Assembly (NCBI RefSeq): GCF_003050905.1
Contig: NZ_QAOT01000015.1
DNA length: 64,000 bases
Strand: one strand, 5' to 3'
Origin: Cereibacter_A azotoformans
GTDB lineage: Bacteria; Pseudomonadota; Alphaproteobacteria; Rhodobacterales; Rhodobacteraceae
Position 1 is the stretch's first letter. Every line of letters begins with the position of its first letter. A model generated the notes under the pieces. That model had not been told where the DNA came from. It was given only the letters and a program-made list of their open reading frames with translations, and searched no databases. The position numbers and the translations under genes were made by a program. This document shows positions 27,617 through 35,917 of the stretch, piece after piece.

Positions 27617-30550
27617 ATGTCCGCCGACACGACCACCGTTCCCGACTACAAGGACACCGTCTTCCTGCCCGAGACCGACTTCCCGATGCGCGCGGGCCTG
27701 CCCCAGCGCGAGCCGGAATGGCTGGCGCGCTGGGAACAGATCGGGATCTACGACCGCCTGCGCGAGAAGACCGGCCGCAAGCCCTTCACGCTGCACGACG
27801 GCCCTCCCTATGCCAACGGGCACCTGCATATCGGGCACGCGCTGAACAAGACGATCAAGGACATGATCGTGCGCTCGCACCAGATGATGGGCTTTGACGC
27901 GCGCTATGTGCCGGGCTGGGATTGCCACGGGCTGCCGATCGAATGGAAGATCGAGGAGCAGTATCGTGCCAAGGGACTGAACAAGGACGATGTGGATGTG
28001 GTGGCCTTCCGGCAGGAGTGCCGGAAGTTCGCCGAGGGCTGGGTGCAGATCCAGCGCGAGGAGTTCAAGCGGCTGGGCGTGACCGGCAACTGGGCCGACC
28101 CCTACCTGACGATGGACTTCCATGCCGAGGCGGTCATCGCCGAGGAATTCATGAAGTTCCTGATGAACGGCACGCTCTATCAGGGCTCCAAGCCCGTGAT
28201 GTGGAGCCCGGTCGAGAAGACCGCACTGGCCGAGGCCGAGGTCGAATATCACGACCATACCTCGCACCAGATCTGGGTGAAGTTCCCGGTCGTGGCGGCG
28301 GGCGCCTTCCCCGAGGCCGAAGCCTGCCTGCAGACCGAGGCGCTGGCGGCCTCGGTCGTGATCTGGACCACGACGCCCTGGACCATTCCGCAGAACCGCG
28401 CCGTGGCCTTCAACCGCGAGATCGCCTACGGCCTCTACCGCATCGAGGCGGTGGCCGAGAATGCTGCCGCGAAGGTGGGCGAGACGGTGATCGTGGCCGA
28501 CAAGCTGTCGGAGGGCATCTTCAAGTCGGCCCGGATCGAGGGCGCCACGCGGCTGCGCGCCGTCTCGTCCGACGAGCTGCAGGGCTTCGTGCTGGCCCAT
28601 CCGTTCCGGGGCCTCGAAGGCTCGGCGGGCGAGTGGGATTTCGACGTGCCGATGCTGCCGGGCGAGCATGTCACCGACGATGCGGGAACGGGCTTCGTCC
28701 ATACCGCGCCCTCGCACGGCGACGACGACTATCAACTGGGCCTGAAGTTCGGCCTGCCCATGACCTACAACGTGCTCGAGGACGGCTCCTACCGGGCGGA
28801 CCTGCCGCTCTTCGGCGGGCAGGTCATCATCACGCCCGAGGGCAAGGAAGGCCCCGCCAACGTCGAGGTCATCAAGGCGCTGGCCCGCGCGGGTGCGCTC
28901 TTCGCCAAGGGCAAGCTCAAGCATTCCTACCCGCATTCCTGGCGCTCGAAGGCGCCGCTGATCTACCGCAACACGCCGCAATGGTTCGTGGCCATCGACC
29001 ATCCGCTCGACGACGGGATGGGCGAGCATGGCGACACGATCCGCAAGCGCGCGCTGCGCTCGATCGAGGAGCTGGTGAAGTTCACGCCGATCTCGGGCCG
29101 CAACCGCCTCCATTCCATGATGGAGACGCGGCCCGACTGGGTGCTGAGCCGCCAGCGCGCCTGGGGCGTGCCGCTCACCTGCTTCGTGAAGAAGGGGGCG
29201 AAGCCCACCGACCCGGATTTCCTGCTGAAGGACCCGGCCGTCAACGCCCGCATCTCCGCCGCCTTCGAGGCCGAGGGCGCGGACGTCTGGTATCGCGAGG
29301 GCTTCAAGGCCGAGGTGCTGGGCGGGCTCCACGATCCCGAGGCCTATGAGCAGATCTTCGACGTGCTCGACGTCTGGTTCGACAGCGGCTCGACCCATGC
29401 CTTCGTGCTGCGCGACCGGCCCGACGGCACCGAGGACGGCATCGCCGACGTCTATATGGAGGGCACCGACCAGCACCGCGGCTGGTTCCACTCCTCGATG
29501 CTGCAGGCCTGCGGCACCAAGGGGCGCGCGCCCTACCGGGGCGTCGTGACCCACGGCTTCACGCTGGACGAGAAGGGCATGAAGATGTCCAAGTCGCTCG
29601 GCAACACCGTGGTCCCGCAGGAGGTGATCGACCAGTATGGCGCCGACATCCTGCGGCTCTGGGTGGCGCAGGCCGATTTCACGGTCGATCAGCGCATCGG
29701 CAAGGAGATCCTGAAGGGCACCGCCGACAGCTACCGCCGCCTGCGCAACACGCTGCGCTACATGCTGGGCGCGCTCGGCGGTTTCTCCGAGGCCGAGCGC
29801 GTGGCCCCCGCCGACATGCCCGAGCTGGAACGCTGGGTGCTGCACCGGCTGGCCGAACTCGATACCGAGGTGCGGCGCGGCTATGCCGCCTACGACTTCC
29901 AGGGCGTGTTCCAGAAGCTCTTCACCTTCTGCACCAGCGACCTCTCGGCCTTCTACTTCGACATCCGCAAGGATGCGCTCTATTGCGACGCGGCCACCAG
30001 CCTCCGCCGCCGCTCGGCGCGCACGGTGATGGACCTGCTGTTCCACCGGCTGACCACCTGGTTCGCGCCGATCCTCGTCTTCACGATGGAGGATGTCTGG
30101 CTGTCGCGCTTCCCCGGTGCGGACAGCTCGATCCACCTGCAGGACATGCCGGATACGCCCGCCGACTGGCGCGACGAGCCGCTGGCCGCGAAGTGGGCCA
30201 CGCTGCGGCAGGTGCGGCGCGTGGTGACGGCCGCGCTCGAGGTGCAGCGGACGGCCAAGGTGATCGGGGCCAGCCTCGAGGCCGCGCCGGTCGTCCATGT
30301 GCGCGAGCCCGAGGTGCTGTCGGCGCTGAAGTCGGTCGATTTCGCCGAGGTCTGCATCACGTCCGACCTGGCGCTGACCGGCGATCCGATGCCGGCCGAG
30401 GCCTTCCGCCTGCCCGAGGTTCAGGGCGTGGGCGTGGTCTTCGAGCGCGCCGAGGGCGCCAAGTGCGAGCGGTGCTGGCAGTATCTGCCGGACGTGGGCA
30501 CTCACAGGCATCCGGGCACCTGCGCCCGCTGCAACGAGGTCCTCGGCTGA
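27617..30550 (+). CDS. ileS: Isoleucyl-tRNA synthetase
   Basis: 977 residues, standard for a bacterial IleRS. The class I HIGH motif appears as GHLHIGHALNKT (near residue 75) and the KMSKS loop as MKMSKSLGN (near residue 655). The CP1 editing domain includes WTTTPWTIPQNRA and DDAGTGFVHTAPSHG. C-terminal zinc Cys pairs CERCWQ and CARCNE are present. AAAGGA precedes the ATG. The 186-bp upstream region holds a leader peptide and hairpins suggesting attenuation by tRNA-Ile charging. Confidence 0.97.
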   Translation: MSADTTTVPDYKDTVFLPETDFPMRAGLPQREPEWLARWEQIGIYDRLREKTGRKPFTLHDGPPYANGHLHIGHALNKTIKDMIVRSHQMMGFDARYVPGWDCHGLPIEWKIEEQYRAKGLNKDDVDVVAFRQECRKFAEGWVQIQREEFKRLGVTGNWADPYLTMDFHAEAVIAEEFMKFLMNGTLYQGSKPVMWSPVEKTALAEAEVEYHDHTSHQIWVKFPVVAAGAFPEAEACLQTEALAASVVIWTTTPWTIPQNRAVAFNREIAYGLYRIEAVAENAAAKVGETVIVADKLSEGIFKSARIEGATRLRAVSSDELQGFVLAHPFRGLEGSAGEWDFDVPMLPGEHVTDDAGTGFVHTAPSHGDDDYQLGLKFGLPMTYNVLEDGSYRADLPLFGGQVIITPEGKEGPANVEVIKALARAGALFAKGKLKHSYPHSWRSKAPLIYRNTPQWFVAIDHPLDDGMGEHGDTIRKRALRSIEELVKFTPISGRNRLHSMMETRPDWVLSRQRAWGVPLTCFVKKGAKPTDPDFLLKDPAVNARISAAFEAEGADVWYREGFKAEVLGGLHDPEAYEQIFDVLDVWFDSGSTHAFVLRDRPDGTEDGIADVYMEGTDQHRGWFHSSMLQACGTKGRAPYRGVVTHGFTLDEKGMKMSKSLGNTVVPQEVIDQYGADILRLWVAQADFTVDQRIGKEILKGTADSYRRLRNTLRYMLGALGGFSEAERVAPADMPELERWVLHRLAELDTEVRRGYAAYDFQGVFQKLFTFCTSDLSAFYFDIRKDALYCDAATSLRRRSARTVMDLLFHRLTTWFAPILVFTMEDVWLSRFPGADSSIHLQDMPDTPADWRDEPLAAKWATLRQVRRVVTAALEVQRTAKVIGASLEAAPVVHVREPEVLSALKSVDFAEVCITSDLALTGDPMPAEAFRLPEVQGVGVVFERAEGAKCERCWQYLPDVGTHRHPGTCARCNEVLG

Positions 30551-30661
30551 GCCGATTCCGGCGGATCTGACCCGGGGCGAGGCAGGTGCCCTCGCCCCCC
30601 AGTCAGGATCGCGCACTGGCCGTCGGGCGGACGGCAGAAGATTGTTCTGCGGACGGTGCGG

Positions 30662-31498
30662 ATGAGCCTTCCTGTCCTTCTGGCGGTCCTTTGCGCGGCC
30701 TTCCTCCATGCCGGGTGGAACGCGATCATCAAGGTCGGCACCTCGAAGGTCTCGGCCATGGTCATCCTGTCGGTGGCCGAGGTGCCGATCGGGCTGGCGG
30801 TGGCCGTCACACGGCCCTGGCCTGCGGCGGAGGTCTGGCCGTGGGTCCTCGCGGCGGGCTGCTGCCATTTTGCCTACAAGTCCTTCCTGACCTTCGCCTA
30901 CGAGCATGGCGACCTGAGCCGCGTCTATCCGATCGCGCGCGGAGCCGCGCCGATGGTCGTGGCGCTGGTGGGGGCAGCCACGCTCCCCGATGTGGTGAGC
31001 GCGGGGCAGTATGCGGGGATCGCGGTCCTCGGGGCCGGGATACTCCTCATGGCGCGCGGCGTCTTCACCTCGGGCGAGGAGCGGAGGCTCCTGCCGCTCG
31101 CGCTCGGGTCGGCGGCGGCGACGGCCTGCTACACGATGATCGACGGGCTGGGTGCGCGGGTCTCGGGGGATGCGGTGGCCTATGTGGCCTGGGTCTTCGT
31201 GGCGGACGGGATCCTGTTCGGCGTGGGGATGGTGGCCTGGAAGGGACGGGCGCTCCTGCGCGTTGACCGCAAGGCCTGGGCCGCCGGTACCCTGGCCTGT
31301 GCCGCGTCCTACGGGGCCTATGCGATCTCGATCTGGGCCATGACGGTCGCCCCCATCGCCGTGGTGGCGGCGTTGCGCGAGACCTCGATCCTCTTTGCGG
31401 TCCTGATCGGCTGGCTGGTCTTCGGCGAACGGATGACGCGGGACAAGGCGGTGGCCGCGGGCCTCATCGTGGCGGGCGTGATGCTCACGCGGCTCTGA
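30662..31498 (+). CDS. EamA/DMT-family transporter
   Basis: 278 residues with about ten transmembrane helices arranged as two EamA repeats (first residues 1-135, second 145-278). Motifs such as HAGWNAIIKVG and the C-terminal PIAVVAALRETSILFAVLIG...FGERMTRDKAVAAGLIVAGV are typical of drug/metabolite exporters. Substrate unknown. A GTG two codons upstream (30656) is an alternative start. About 110 bp after ileS, in the same direction. Confidence 0.85.
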   Translation: MSLPVLLAVLCAAFLHAGWNAIIKVGTSKVSAMVILSVAEVPIGLAVAVTRPWPAAEVWPWVLAAGCCHFAYKSFLTFAYEHGDLSRVYPIARGAAPMVVALVGAATLPDVVSAGQYAGIAVLGAGILLMARGVFTSGEERRLLPLALGSAAATACYTMIDGLGARVSGDAVAYVAWVFVADGILFGVGMVAWKGRALLRVDRKAWAAGTLACAASYGAYAISIWAMTVAPIAVVAALRETSILFAVLIGWLVFGERMTRDKAVAAGLIVAGVMLTRL

Positions 31499-31598
31499 TT
31501 GCGCCTCGCGACGCGTCCCGCTGGCGCCCGCACAGGGCCGCGCCCTCCTGTGCAGCGTCCAGCCGCTGTGGGCCAGAGCGCGCCTGTTTCGACCGGCC

Positions 31599-32297
31599 TC
31601 AGGCCTTCGCGCGGGACGGGATGATCTGCTGCGCCACGCCCGCGAGCACGAGATAGACGGAGGTCACGACGAGGCCCCAGTGCGCCCAGCTTTCCTCGTT
31701 GAACTCGACCCAGGCGGCCCAAGCGGCGAAGAAGACCCAGGCCGCCGCGACCGGCAGCGAGACCATGCGCCAGCGCGCCGTCCGCACCGGATGGATGAAC
31801 TTGAGGTTGGTGAACATGGCGAGCGTCAGCGCCAGCACGATCCCGAGGATCGTCCATTCTCCCGGCGAGATGGCGAAGAGCACGAGCACCACCATGTTCC
31901 AGCAGGCGGGAAAGCCCGCAAAGGAATAATCCTTGGTCTTCATGCGGGTATCGACGAAATAGATCGCCGAGCCATAGACGATCACGATGATGACCAGCCA
32001 ACCCGTCCATCCCGTCAGCAGCCCCGACTTGAAGAGCGCATAGGCGGGTATGAAGACATAGGTGAGATAGTCGATGATGAGATCCAGCACCACGCCGTCG
32101 TAGGTCGGCCAGTTGGTCTTGACGTCATAGCGGCGGGCGAGCGGACCATCGATCCCGTCCACGAACAACGCCACGACGAGCCAGAGGAACATCAGGCTCC
32201 ACTCTTCCTCGACCGCCGCCAGCATGGCGAGCATCGAGAGCACGGCCCCCGTGGCGGTCAGCAGGTGAACGGACAGGGCTTTGAGGCGTGCATTCAT
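31599..32297 (-). CDS. pcs: Phosphatidylcholine synthase
   Basis: 232 residues with about eight transmembrane helices. The CDP-alcohol phosphotransferase motif appears as DGIDGPLARRYDV followed by YDGVVLDLIID. The lysine-bearing MKTKDYSFAGFPACWN segment is characteristic of Pcs, which condenses choline with CDP-diacylglycerol in one step. The start MNARLKAL is backed by GAGGGACAG 3 bp upstream. The next gene upstream on this strand is a choline-sulfatase, which could supply the choline. Confidence 0.92.
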   Translation of the reverse strand: MNARLKALSVHLLTATGAVLSMLAMLAAVEEEWSLMFLWLVVALFVDGIDGPLARRYDVKTNWPTYDGVVLDLIIDYLTYVFIPAYALFKSGLLTGWTGWLVIIVIVYGSAIYFVDTRMKTKDYSFAGFPACWNMVVLVLFAISPGEWTILGIVLALTLAMFTNLKFIHPVRTARWRMVSLPVAAAWVFFAAWAAWVEFNEESWAHWGLVVTSVYLVLAGVAQQIIPSRAKA

Positions 32298-32400
32298 CTG
32301 TCCCTCATGCCGCATCCGAAGCCATGAGGCAAGGTGGGAGGCCCCGGTGCGACACGTCCGCCCACAGGCGCAAGGCGCTTGTGGCACGGCGCGAGGGGGT

Positions 32401-32435
32401 GCCGCCCTCGGGGGCATCGAACCCCCTCAGGCGGC
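32401..32435 (-). repeat. Intergenic palindromic repeat family B, copy 2 (inverted)
   Basis: On the minus strand it reads GCCGCCT, GA, GGGGG, TTCGATG, CCCCC, GA, GGGCGGC. It differs from copy 1 only by a C-to-T change that keeps a G-T pair. The tandem G-A mismatch is retained. It lies between betC (stop 32464) and pcs, in the opposite orientation to the copies at 7773 and 38800. Confidence 0.7.
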
Positions 32436-32463
32436 GCTGCCGCGGCTGCGGGCCGCCCGAGGG

Positions 32464-33969
32464 TCACTCGCCGCGGGGGAAGCGCTTGCTCTCCTCCAGG
32501 ATGTTCAGATCCATGTGGTTGCGCATGTAACGCTCGGAGGCCTTCTGCAGCGGCTGATAGTCCCACGGATAGTAGCCGCCCTGCCGCAGAGCCTCATAGA
32601 CCACCCACCGCCGGGCCTGACTCTCCCGCACCGCCGCGTCGAAGGCGGCGAGATCCCACCGCGCCTCGGACAGCGCCCGGAGCCGGGCCAGCGTCCCGGC
32701 ATGGGCGGGATCGGACGCAAGGTTCGTCCGCTCGGCAGGGTCGGCCTCAAGGTCGAACAGCTGCTCGGGATCGGCGAGGCACCGGACATGCTTCCACCGC
32801 CCGTCCCGGATCGCGACGAGAGGCGTCACCGACCCTTCGGCGGCATATTCCATCAGCACCGGCTCGGGACGCCCGGAGCCCTGCGCCAGCGGCACGAGAC
32901 TGACCCCGTCGGTCCAGGGCGCGATCTCGCCCATGTCGATCCCCGCGAGCGCGCAGAGCGTGGGCGTCACGTCGATGGTCGAAACCGGCGCGTCGATCCG
33001 GCCCGCCGGCAGGCCCGGAGCCGCCATCATCAGCGGCACCCGGGCCGAGCCCTCGTGGAAGCTCATCTTGAACCACAGGCCGCGCTCGCCCAGCATCTCT
33101 CCGTGGTCCGAGACGAAGACCACGATCGCCTCCTGCCGCGAGGCGTCGAGCACCGCGAGGATCTCGCCGATCTTGTCGTCAATGTAGGAGATGTTGGCGA
33201 AATAGCCCTGACGCGCCCGGCGCACATGGTCGCGCGTGATCTCGAACGCGCCGAAATCGCAGGCGTCCATCAGGCGCTGCGAGTGGCTGTCCTGCTGGGC
33301 GTAGGGGATCGGCTCGGGCGGCTCGAGCATCGGATGATCCTCGTAGAGATCCCAGTATTTCCGCCGCGCCACGAACGGATCGTGGGGATGGGTGAAGCTG
33401 ACCGTCAGGCACCAGGGCCGCGGATCGGCGCCGCGCGACAGGTCGTAGAGCTTCTGGATCGCCTGATGCGCCACGTCATCGTCATATTCGAGCTGGTTGG
33501 TGATCTCGGCCACACCGGCGCCGGTCACGGAGCCCAGGTTGTGATACCACCAGTCGATCCGCTCGCCCGGCTTGCGGTAGTCCGGCGTCCAGCCGAAATC
33601 GGCCGGGTAGATGTCGGTGGTCAACCGCTCCTCGAACCCGTGGAGCTGGTCGGGGCCCACGAAATGCATCTTGCCCGAAAGGGTCGTCTGGTAGCCCGCG
33701 CGCCGCAGATGGTGGGCAAAGGTCGGGATGTCCGAGGCGAATTCGGCCGCATTGTCATAGACGCGGGTCCGCGAGGGCAGCTGGCCGGACATGAAGGAGG
33801 CGCGGGCGGGCGCGCAGAGCGGGCTGGCCGTGTAGCTGTTCGCGAACCGCGTCGATCGCTCGGCCAGCCGCTTCAGGTTCGGCGCGTGCAGCCAGTCGGC
33901 CGGCCCGTCGGGGAAGAGCGTCCCGTTGAGCTGATCGACCATCAGGATGAGGATGTTGGGCTTTGTCAT
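32464..33969 (-). CDS. betC: Choline-sulfatase
   Basis: 501 residues. N-terminal KPNILILMVDQLNG binds the metal. The sulfatase signature is SPLCAPARASFMSGQLPSR, in which the Cys is converted to formylglycine, at about residues 53-70. VVFVSDHGEMLGERGLW supplies further metal ligands, and the C-terminal tail with PWDYQPLQKASERYMRNHMDL is typical of BetC. It releases choline and sulfate from choline-O-sulfate. No betI or betA/B genes adjoin it here; instead pcs follows, suggesting use of the choline in membrane lipids as well as osmoprotection. Confidence 0.88.
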   Translation of the reverse strand: MTKPNILILMVDQLNGTLFPDGPADWLHAPNLKRLAERSTRFANSYTASPLCAPARASFMSGQLPSRTRVYDNAAEFASDIPTFAHHLRRAGYQTTLSGKMHFVGPDQLHGFEERLTTDIYPADFGWTPDYRKPGERIDWWYHNLGSVTGAGVAEITNQLEYDDDVAHQAIQKLYDLSRGADPRPWCLTVSFTHPHDPFVARRKYWDLYEDHPMLEPPEPIPYAQQDSHSQRLMDACDFGAFEITRDHVRRARQGYFANISYIDDKIGEILAVLDASRQEAIVVFVSDHGEMLGERGLWFKMSFHEGSARVPLMMAAPGLPAGRIDAPVSTIDVTPTLCALAGIDMGEIAPWTDGVSLVPLAQGSGRPEPVLMEYAAEGSVTPLVAIRDGRWKHVRCLADPEQLFDLEADPAERTNLASDPAHAGTLARLRALSEARWDLAAFDAAVRESQARRWVVYEALRQGGYYPWDYQPLQKASERYMRNHMDLNILEESKRFPRGE

Positions 33970-34159
33970 GAAGGGCCTTCCTGGACTGTCTCGGGAACTC
34001 CTGCCCCGCCTCGGCAGGACCGTCTGTTCCGCAGGCGACCTGTTGGCGCCGGCTTCACCGCACCCGGACGGCCCTGCCCGCCCTGGCGGGTGCCCTATCC
34101 GGGGACAGCCGGAAGGTCGGGACGAGAGCCTGCCGCTCGATCGACCCCGCCTTTCCATG

Positions 34160-34189
34160 CCAAAGGGCGGGCTTGCGCCCGCCCTTTGG
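34160..34189 (-). terminator. Strong terminator of the cold shock gene
   Basis: CCAAAGGGCGGGC and GCCCGCCCTTTGG form a perfect 13-bp stem with a 4-base loop (TTGC on the plus strand). On the minus strand the 3' arm ends in a short mixed TTTGG run. It lies 17 bp after the csp stop and also separates it from betC. Confidence 0.8.
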
Positions 34190-34206
34190 CTGCCGAGGAC
34201 GGATCC

Positions 34207-34413
34207 TCAGGCGATCGAGATGTTCGTCGCCGATTCGCGGCCGTCGCGGCCCGACTCGATGTCGAAGGTCACGGCCTGGCCGTCGTTGAGGGCGCGGATG
34301 CCGGCGCGCTCGAGGGCGGTGATGTGGACGAACACGTCCTTCTTGCCGCCTTCAGGGGCGATGAAGCCGTAGCCCTTGGTGGCGTTGAACCATTTCACGG
34401 TGCCTTTGGCCAT
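34207..34413 (-). CDS. CspA-family cold shock protein
   Basis: 68 residues forming one OB-fold cold shock domain. RNP1 is KGYGFIAP and RNP2 is VFVHITAL. These proteins bind single-stranded nucleic acid and act as RNA chaperones. It is transcribed alone, with a good promoter at 34518-34546, an untranslated leader of roughly 95 bases, and a 13-bp-stem terminator. A long leader is common in cold-induced csp genes; whether it acts as a thermosensor here is not shown. Confidence 0.95.
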   Translation of the reverse strand: MAKGTVKWFNATKGYGFIAPEGGKKDVFVHITALERAGIRALNDGQAVTFDIESGRDGRESATNISIA

Positions 34414-34517
34414 CGTGTTGTCTCCTGTTCATGTGCCGCCCGCGGAAGTGCGGCGGCTCGGCTCAGTCAGGGCAAGATCGAAGGACTGTTGCCGGCGAGG
34501 GAGACAGTGGTCGATAA

Positions 34518-34546
34518 AGATAACGTCGCGGCCGGAATTATGACAA
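34518..34546 (-). promoter_or_regulatory. Promoter of the cold shock gene
   Basis: On the minus strand TTGTCA (34546-34541), 17 bp, then TTATCT (34523-34518). The local sequence is AT-rich compared with its surroundings. It predicts a leader of about 95 bases before the csp ATG at 34413. Confidence 0.55.
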
Positions 34547-34664
34547 AATATTCGCCGCGTTCAACAGGAATTGCGAGGTCTGGCAGAAGGTCGCTGGTGC
34601 GTCGCATTGGCAGCGGCGAAGGCAGGCGCTAGGCTCGCCGCAAAAGACAGTCTGGAGGCTGAGA

Positions 34665-34955
34665 ATGACCTGGGGAACATTGATGAGCCGCGCCCACGGA
34701 ATGTGCGAGTTCTGCGGCGGCATGGACGACTGCCTGCCGGTCGAGGTCGAAGGAGCGGGTGAAATGCTCGTCTGCGCCGTCTGCGACAGCGATCCGCCGG
34801 TCGAGCATTGGCGCTGCCTGGAGGCGGCCTCGCGGTCGGATGTCCCCGAGGTTCAGGTTGCGGTCTGGCGCAAGCTGGGCGCGATCGAAACCCCGTGGGC
34901 GGCCGAGATCAGGTCGCGGATGACGCTTCTGCCCGAAGCGCAGGCGCTGGTCTGA
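34665..34955 (+). CDS. PhnA-like zinc-ribbon protein lacking the C-terminal domain
   Basis: 96 residues. Two Cys pairs, CEFCGG and CAVCDS, flank a short acidic segment. After them comes EHWRCLEAASRSDVPEVQVAVWRKLGAIETPWAAEI, which resembles the middle of long PhnA/YjdM proteins (HWRCLN...VPAVQV.aWR.L). The usual C-terminal PhnA barrel is missing; the protein stops after this helix. The start follows a GGAGG box. Function unknown. The similarity is by eye and would need a profile search. Confidence 0.6.
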   Translation: MTWGTLMSRAHGMCEFCGGMDDCLPVEVEGAGEMLVCAVCDSDPPVEHWRCLEAASRSDVPEVQVAVWRKLGAIETPWAAEIRSRMTLLPEAQALV

Positions 34956-34999
34956 GGGGTTCAGGCCCGGACCGGATCCGGGCCACTCCCCTGCCCCGC

Positions 35000-35158
35000 T
35001 CAGATGCGTCCGGTGAGGACGAGGACCAGCACGATCAGGACGACGACCCCGACGGCGCCCGAGGGGCCATAGCCCCAGGTGCGGGAATAGCCCCAGTTGG
35101 GCAATGCGCCGATCAGAATCAGGATCAGGATGATCAGCAGAATGGTCGAAACCGTCAT
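35000..35158 (-). CDS. Small membrane protein, DUF3309 family
   Basis: 52 residues, almost all hydrophobic. Two helices (LLIILILILIGAL and GVVVLIVLVLVLTGRI) flank the conserved PNWGYSRTWGYGPSG loop that defines DUF3309. GAGAGGA lies 5 bases upstream of the ATG. The function of this family is not known; members are common single genes in alphaproteobacteria. Confidence 0.85.
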   Translation of the reverse strand: MTVSTILLIILILILIGALPNWGYSRTWGYGPSGAVGVVVLIVLVLVLTGRI

Positions 35159-35301
35159 GGCGTCCTCTCTGGCCGGGGCTGTTTTCCGGCCAACGCCCTC
35201 ACGCCGCACCGGTTCCGGGGCGTCGCGACGCATTCACGTTGTTGAATGTGGCGGCGAGGCCTGTTAGGCTGGCATTCTCAACCCTGTCAAGGAATGGCCC
35301 G

Positions 35302-35505
35302 ATGACCCTCGATCGCATGGTGATGCTCTTTGCCGGCTGCATGGTGCTTGTGAGCGTCCTGCTCACCCTGCTCGTCTCGCCGCTCTTCGTCTGGTTCACG
35401 GTCTTCATCGGACTGAACCTGATCCAGTCCTCCTTCACCGGCTTCTGCCCCGCGGCCATCGCCTTCCGCAGGATGGGCGTCCGGACCGGCTGCGCCTTCG
35501 AATAG
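35302..35505 (+). CDS. DUF2892-family inner-membrane protein
   Basis: 67 residues with two helices and the family pattern LDRMVMLFAGCMVLVSVLL ... NLIQSSFTGFCPAAIAFRRMG. The C-P in FCPA is conserved and gives it similarity to YgaP-type C-terminal membrane domains. It is not fused to a rhodanese here. AAGGA precedes the ATG. Divergent from the DUF3309 gene. Confidence 0.85.
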   Translation: MTLDRMVMLFAGCMVLVSVLLTLLVSPLFVWFTVFIGLNLIQSSFTGFCPAAIAFRRMGVRTGCAFE

Positions 35506-35557
35506 GACTCGCTGATGCCGGCCCCGGCGGATGGCTTTCGGCTTCGGGGGAGGCGCC

Positions 35558-35917
35558 TCAGGGCAGGCGGCGCGGCTCGAGCATCTTCAGCCGGTCGCCC
35601 ATCTGCGTGTTGATGTCCCCCATCGAATCAAGCGCCTCCTGCGTCCGGCGCGCCCGCTCGTTGAAGGGCGAGGTGCGCCGGCCGAGATCATTCACCGCCC
35701 CATCGGGGATCTGGGTCTTGTCCTGCGGCGGCACGGTCCGGACGCGCTGGCGCTGAAGCGCCTCGGCCTGTTCGCGGTGCTTGCAGATCAGATAGTCGAG
35801 CGTCAGATCGTCGTCGGTGCGCAGCGGCGTGCCCTTCGACTTGACGCAGGCTGCCTGCGCCGCCCCCGGAAGGGCGAGCGCCAGAGCCGCGGCAAGGAAG
35901 AGCCGCCGCGCCGTCAT
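35558..35917 (-). CDS. Small secreted protein of unknown function
   Basis: 119 residues. A clear signal peptide (MTARRLFLAAALALALPGAAQA) is followed by a mature part of about 97 residues with two Cys (CVKSKGTP, LICKHREQ) that could form one disulfide. A charged helical region ends MGDRLKMLEPRRLP. No domain is recognised. Its ATG overlaps the ettA stop codon (ATGA), so it is translated from the ettA message. Confidence 0.75.
   Translation of the reverse strand: MTARRLFLAAALALALPGAAQAACVKSKGTPLRTDDDLTLDYLICKHREQAEALQRQRVRTVPPQDKTQIPDGAVNDLGRRTSPFNERARRTQEALDSMGDINTQMGDRLKMLEPRRLP

Noticed and set aside
26351..30907. A 1518-codon open frame antisense to ileS and the ycjF-like gene
   Set aside because: It is produced by strong GC bias at third positions; no domain is recognisable and it crosses several real genes and promoters.
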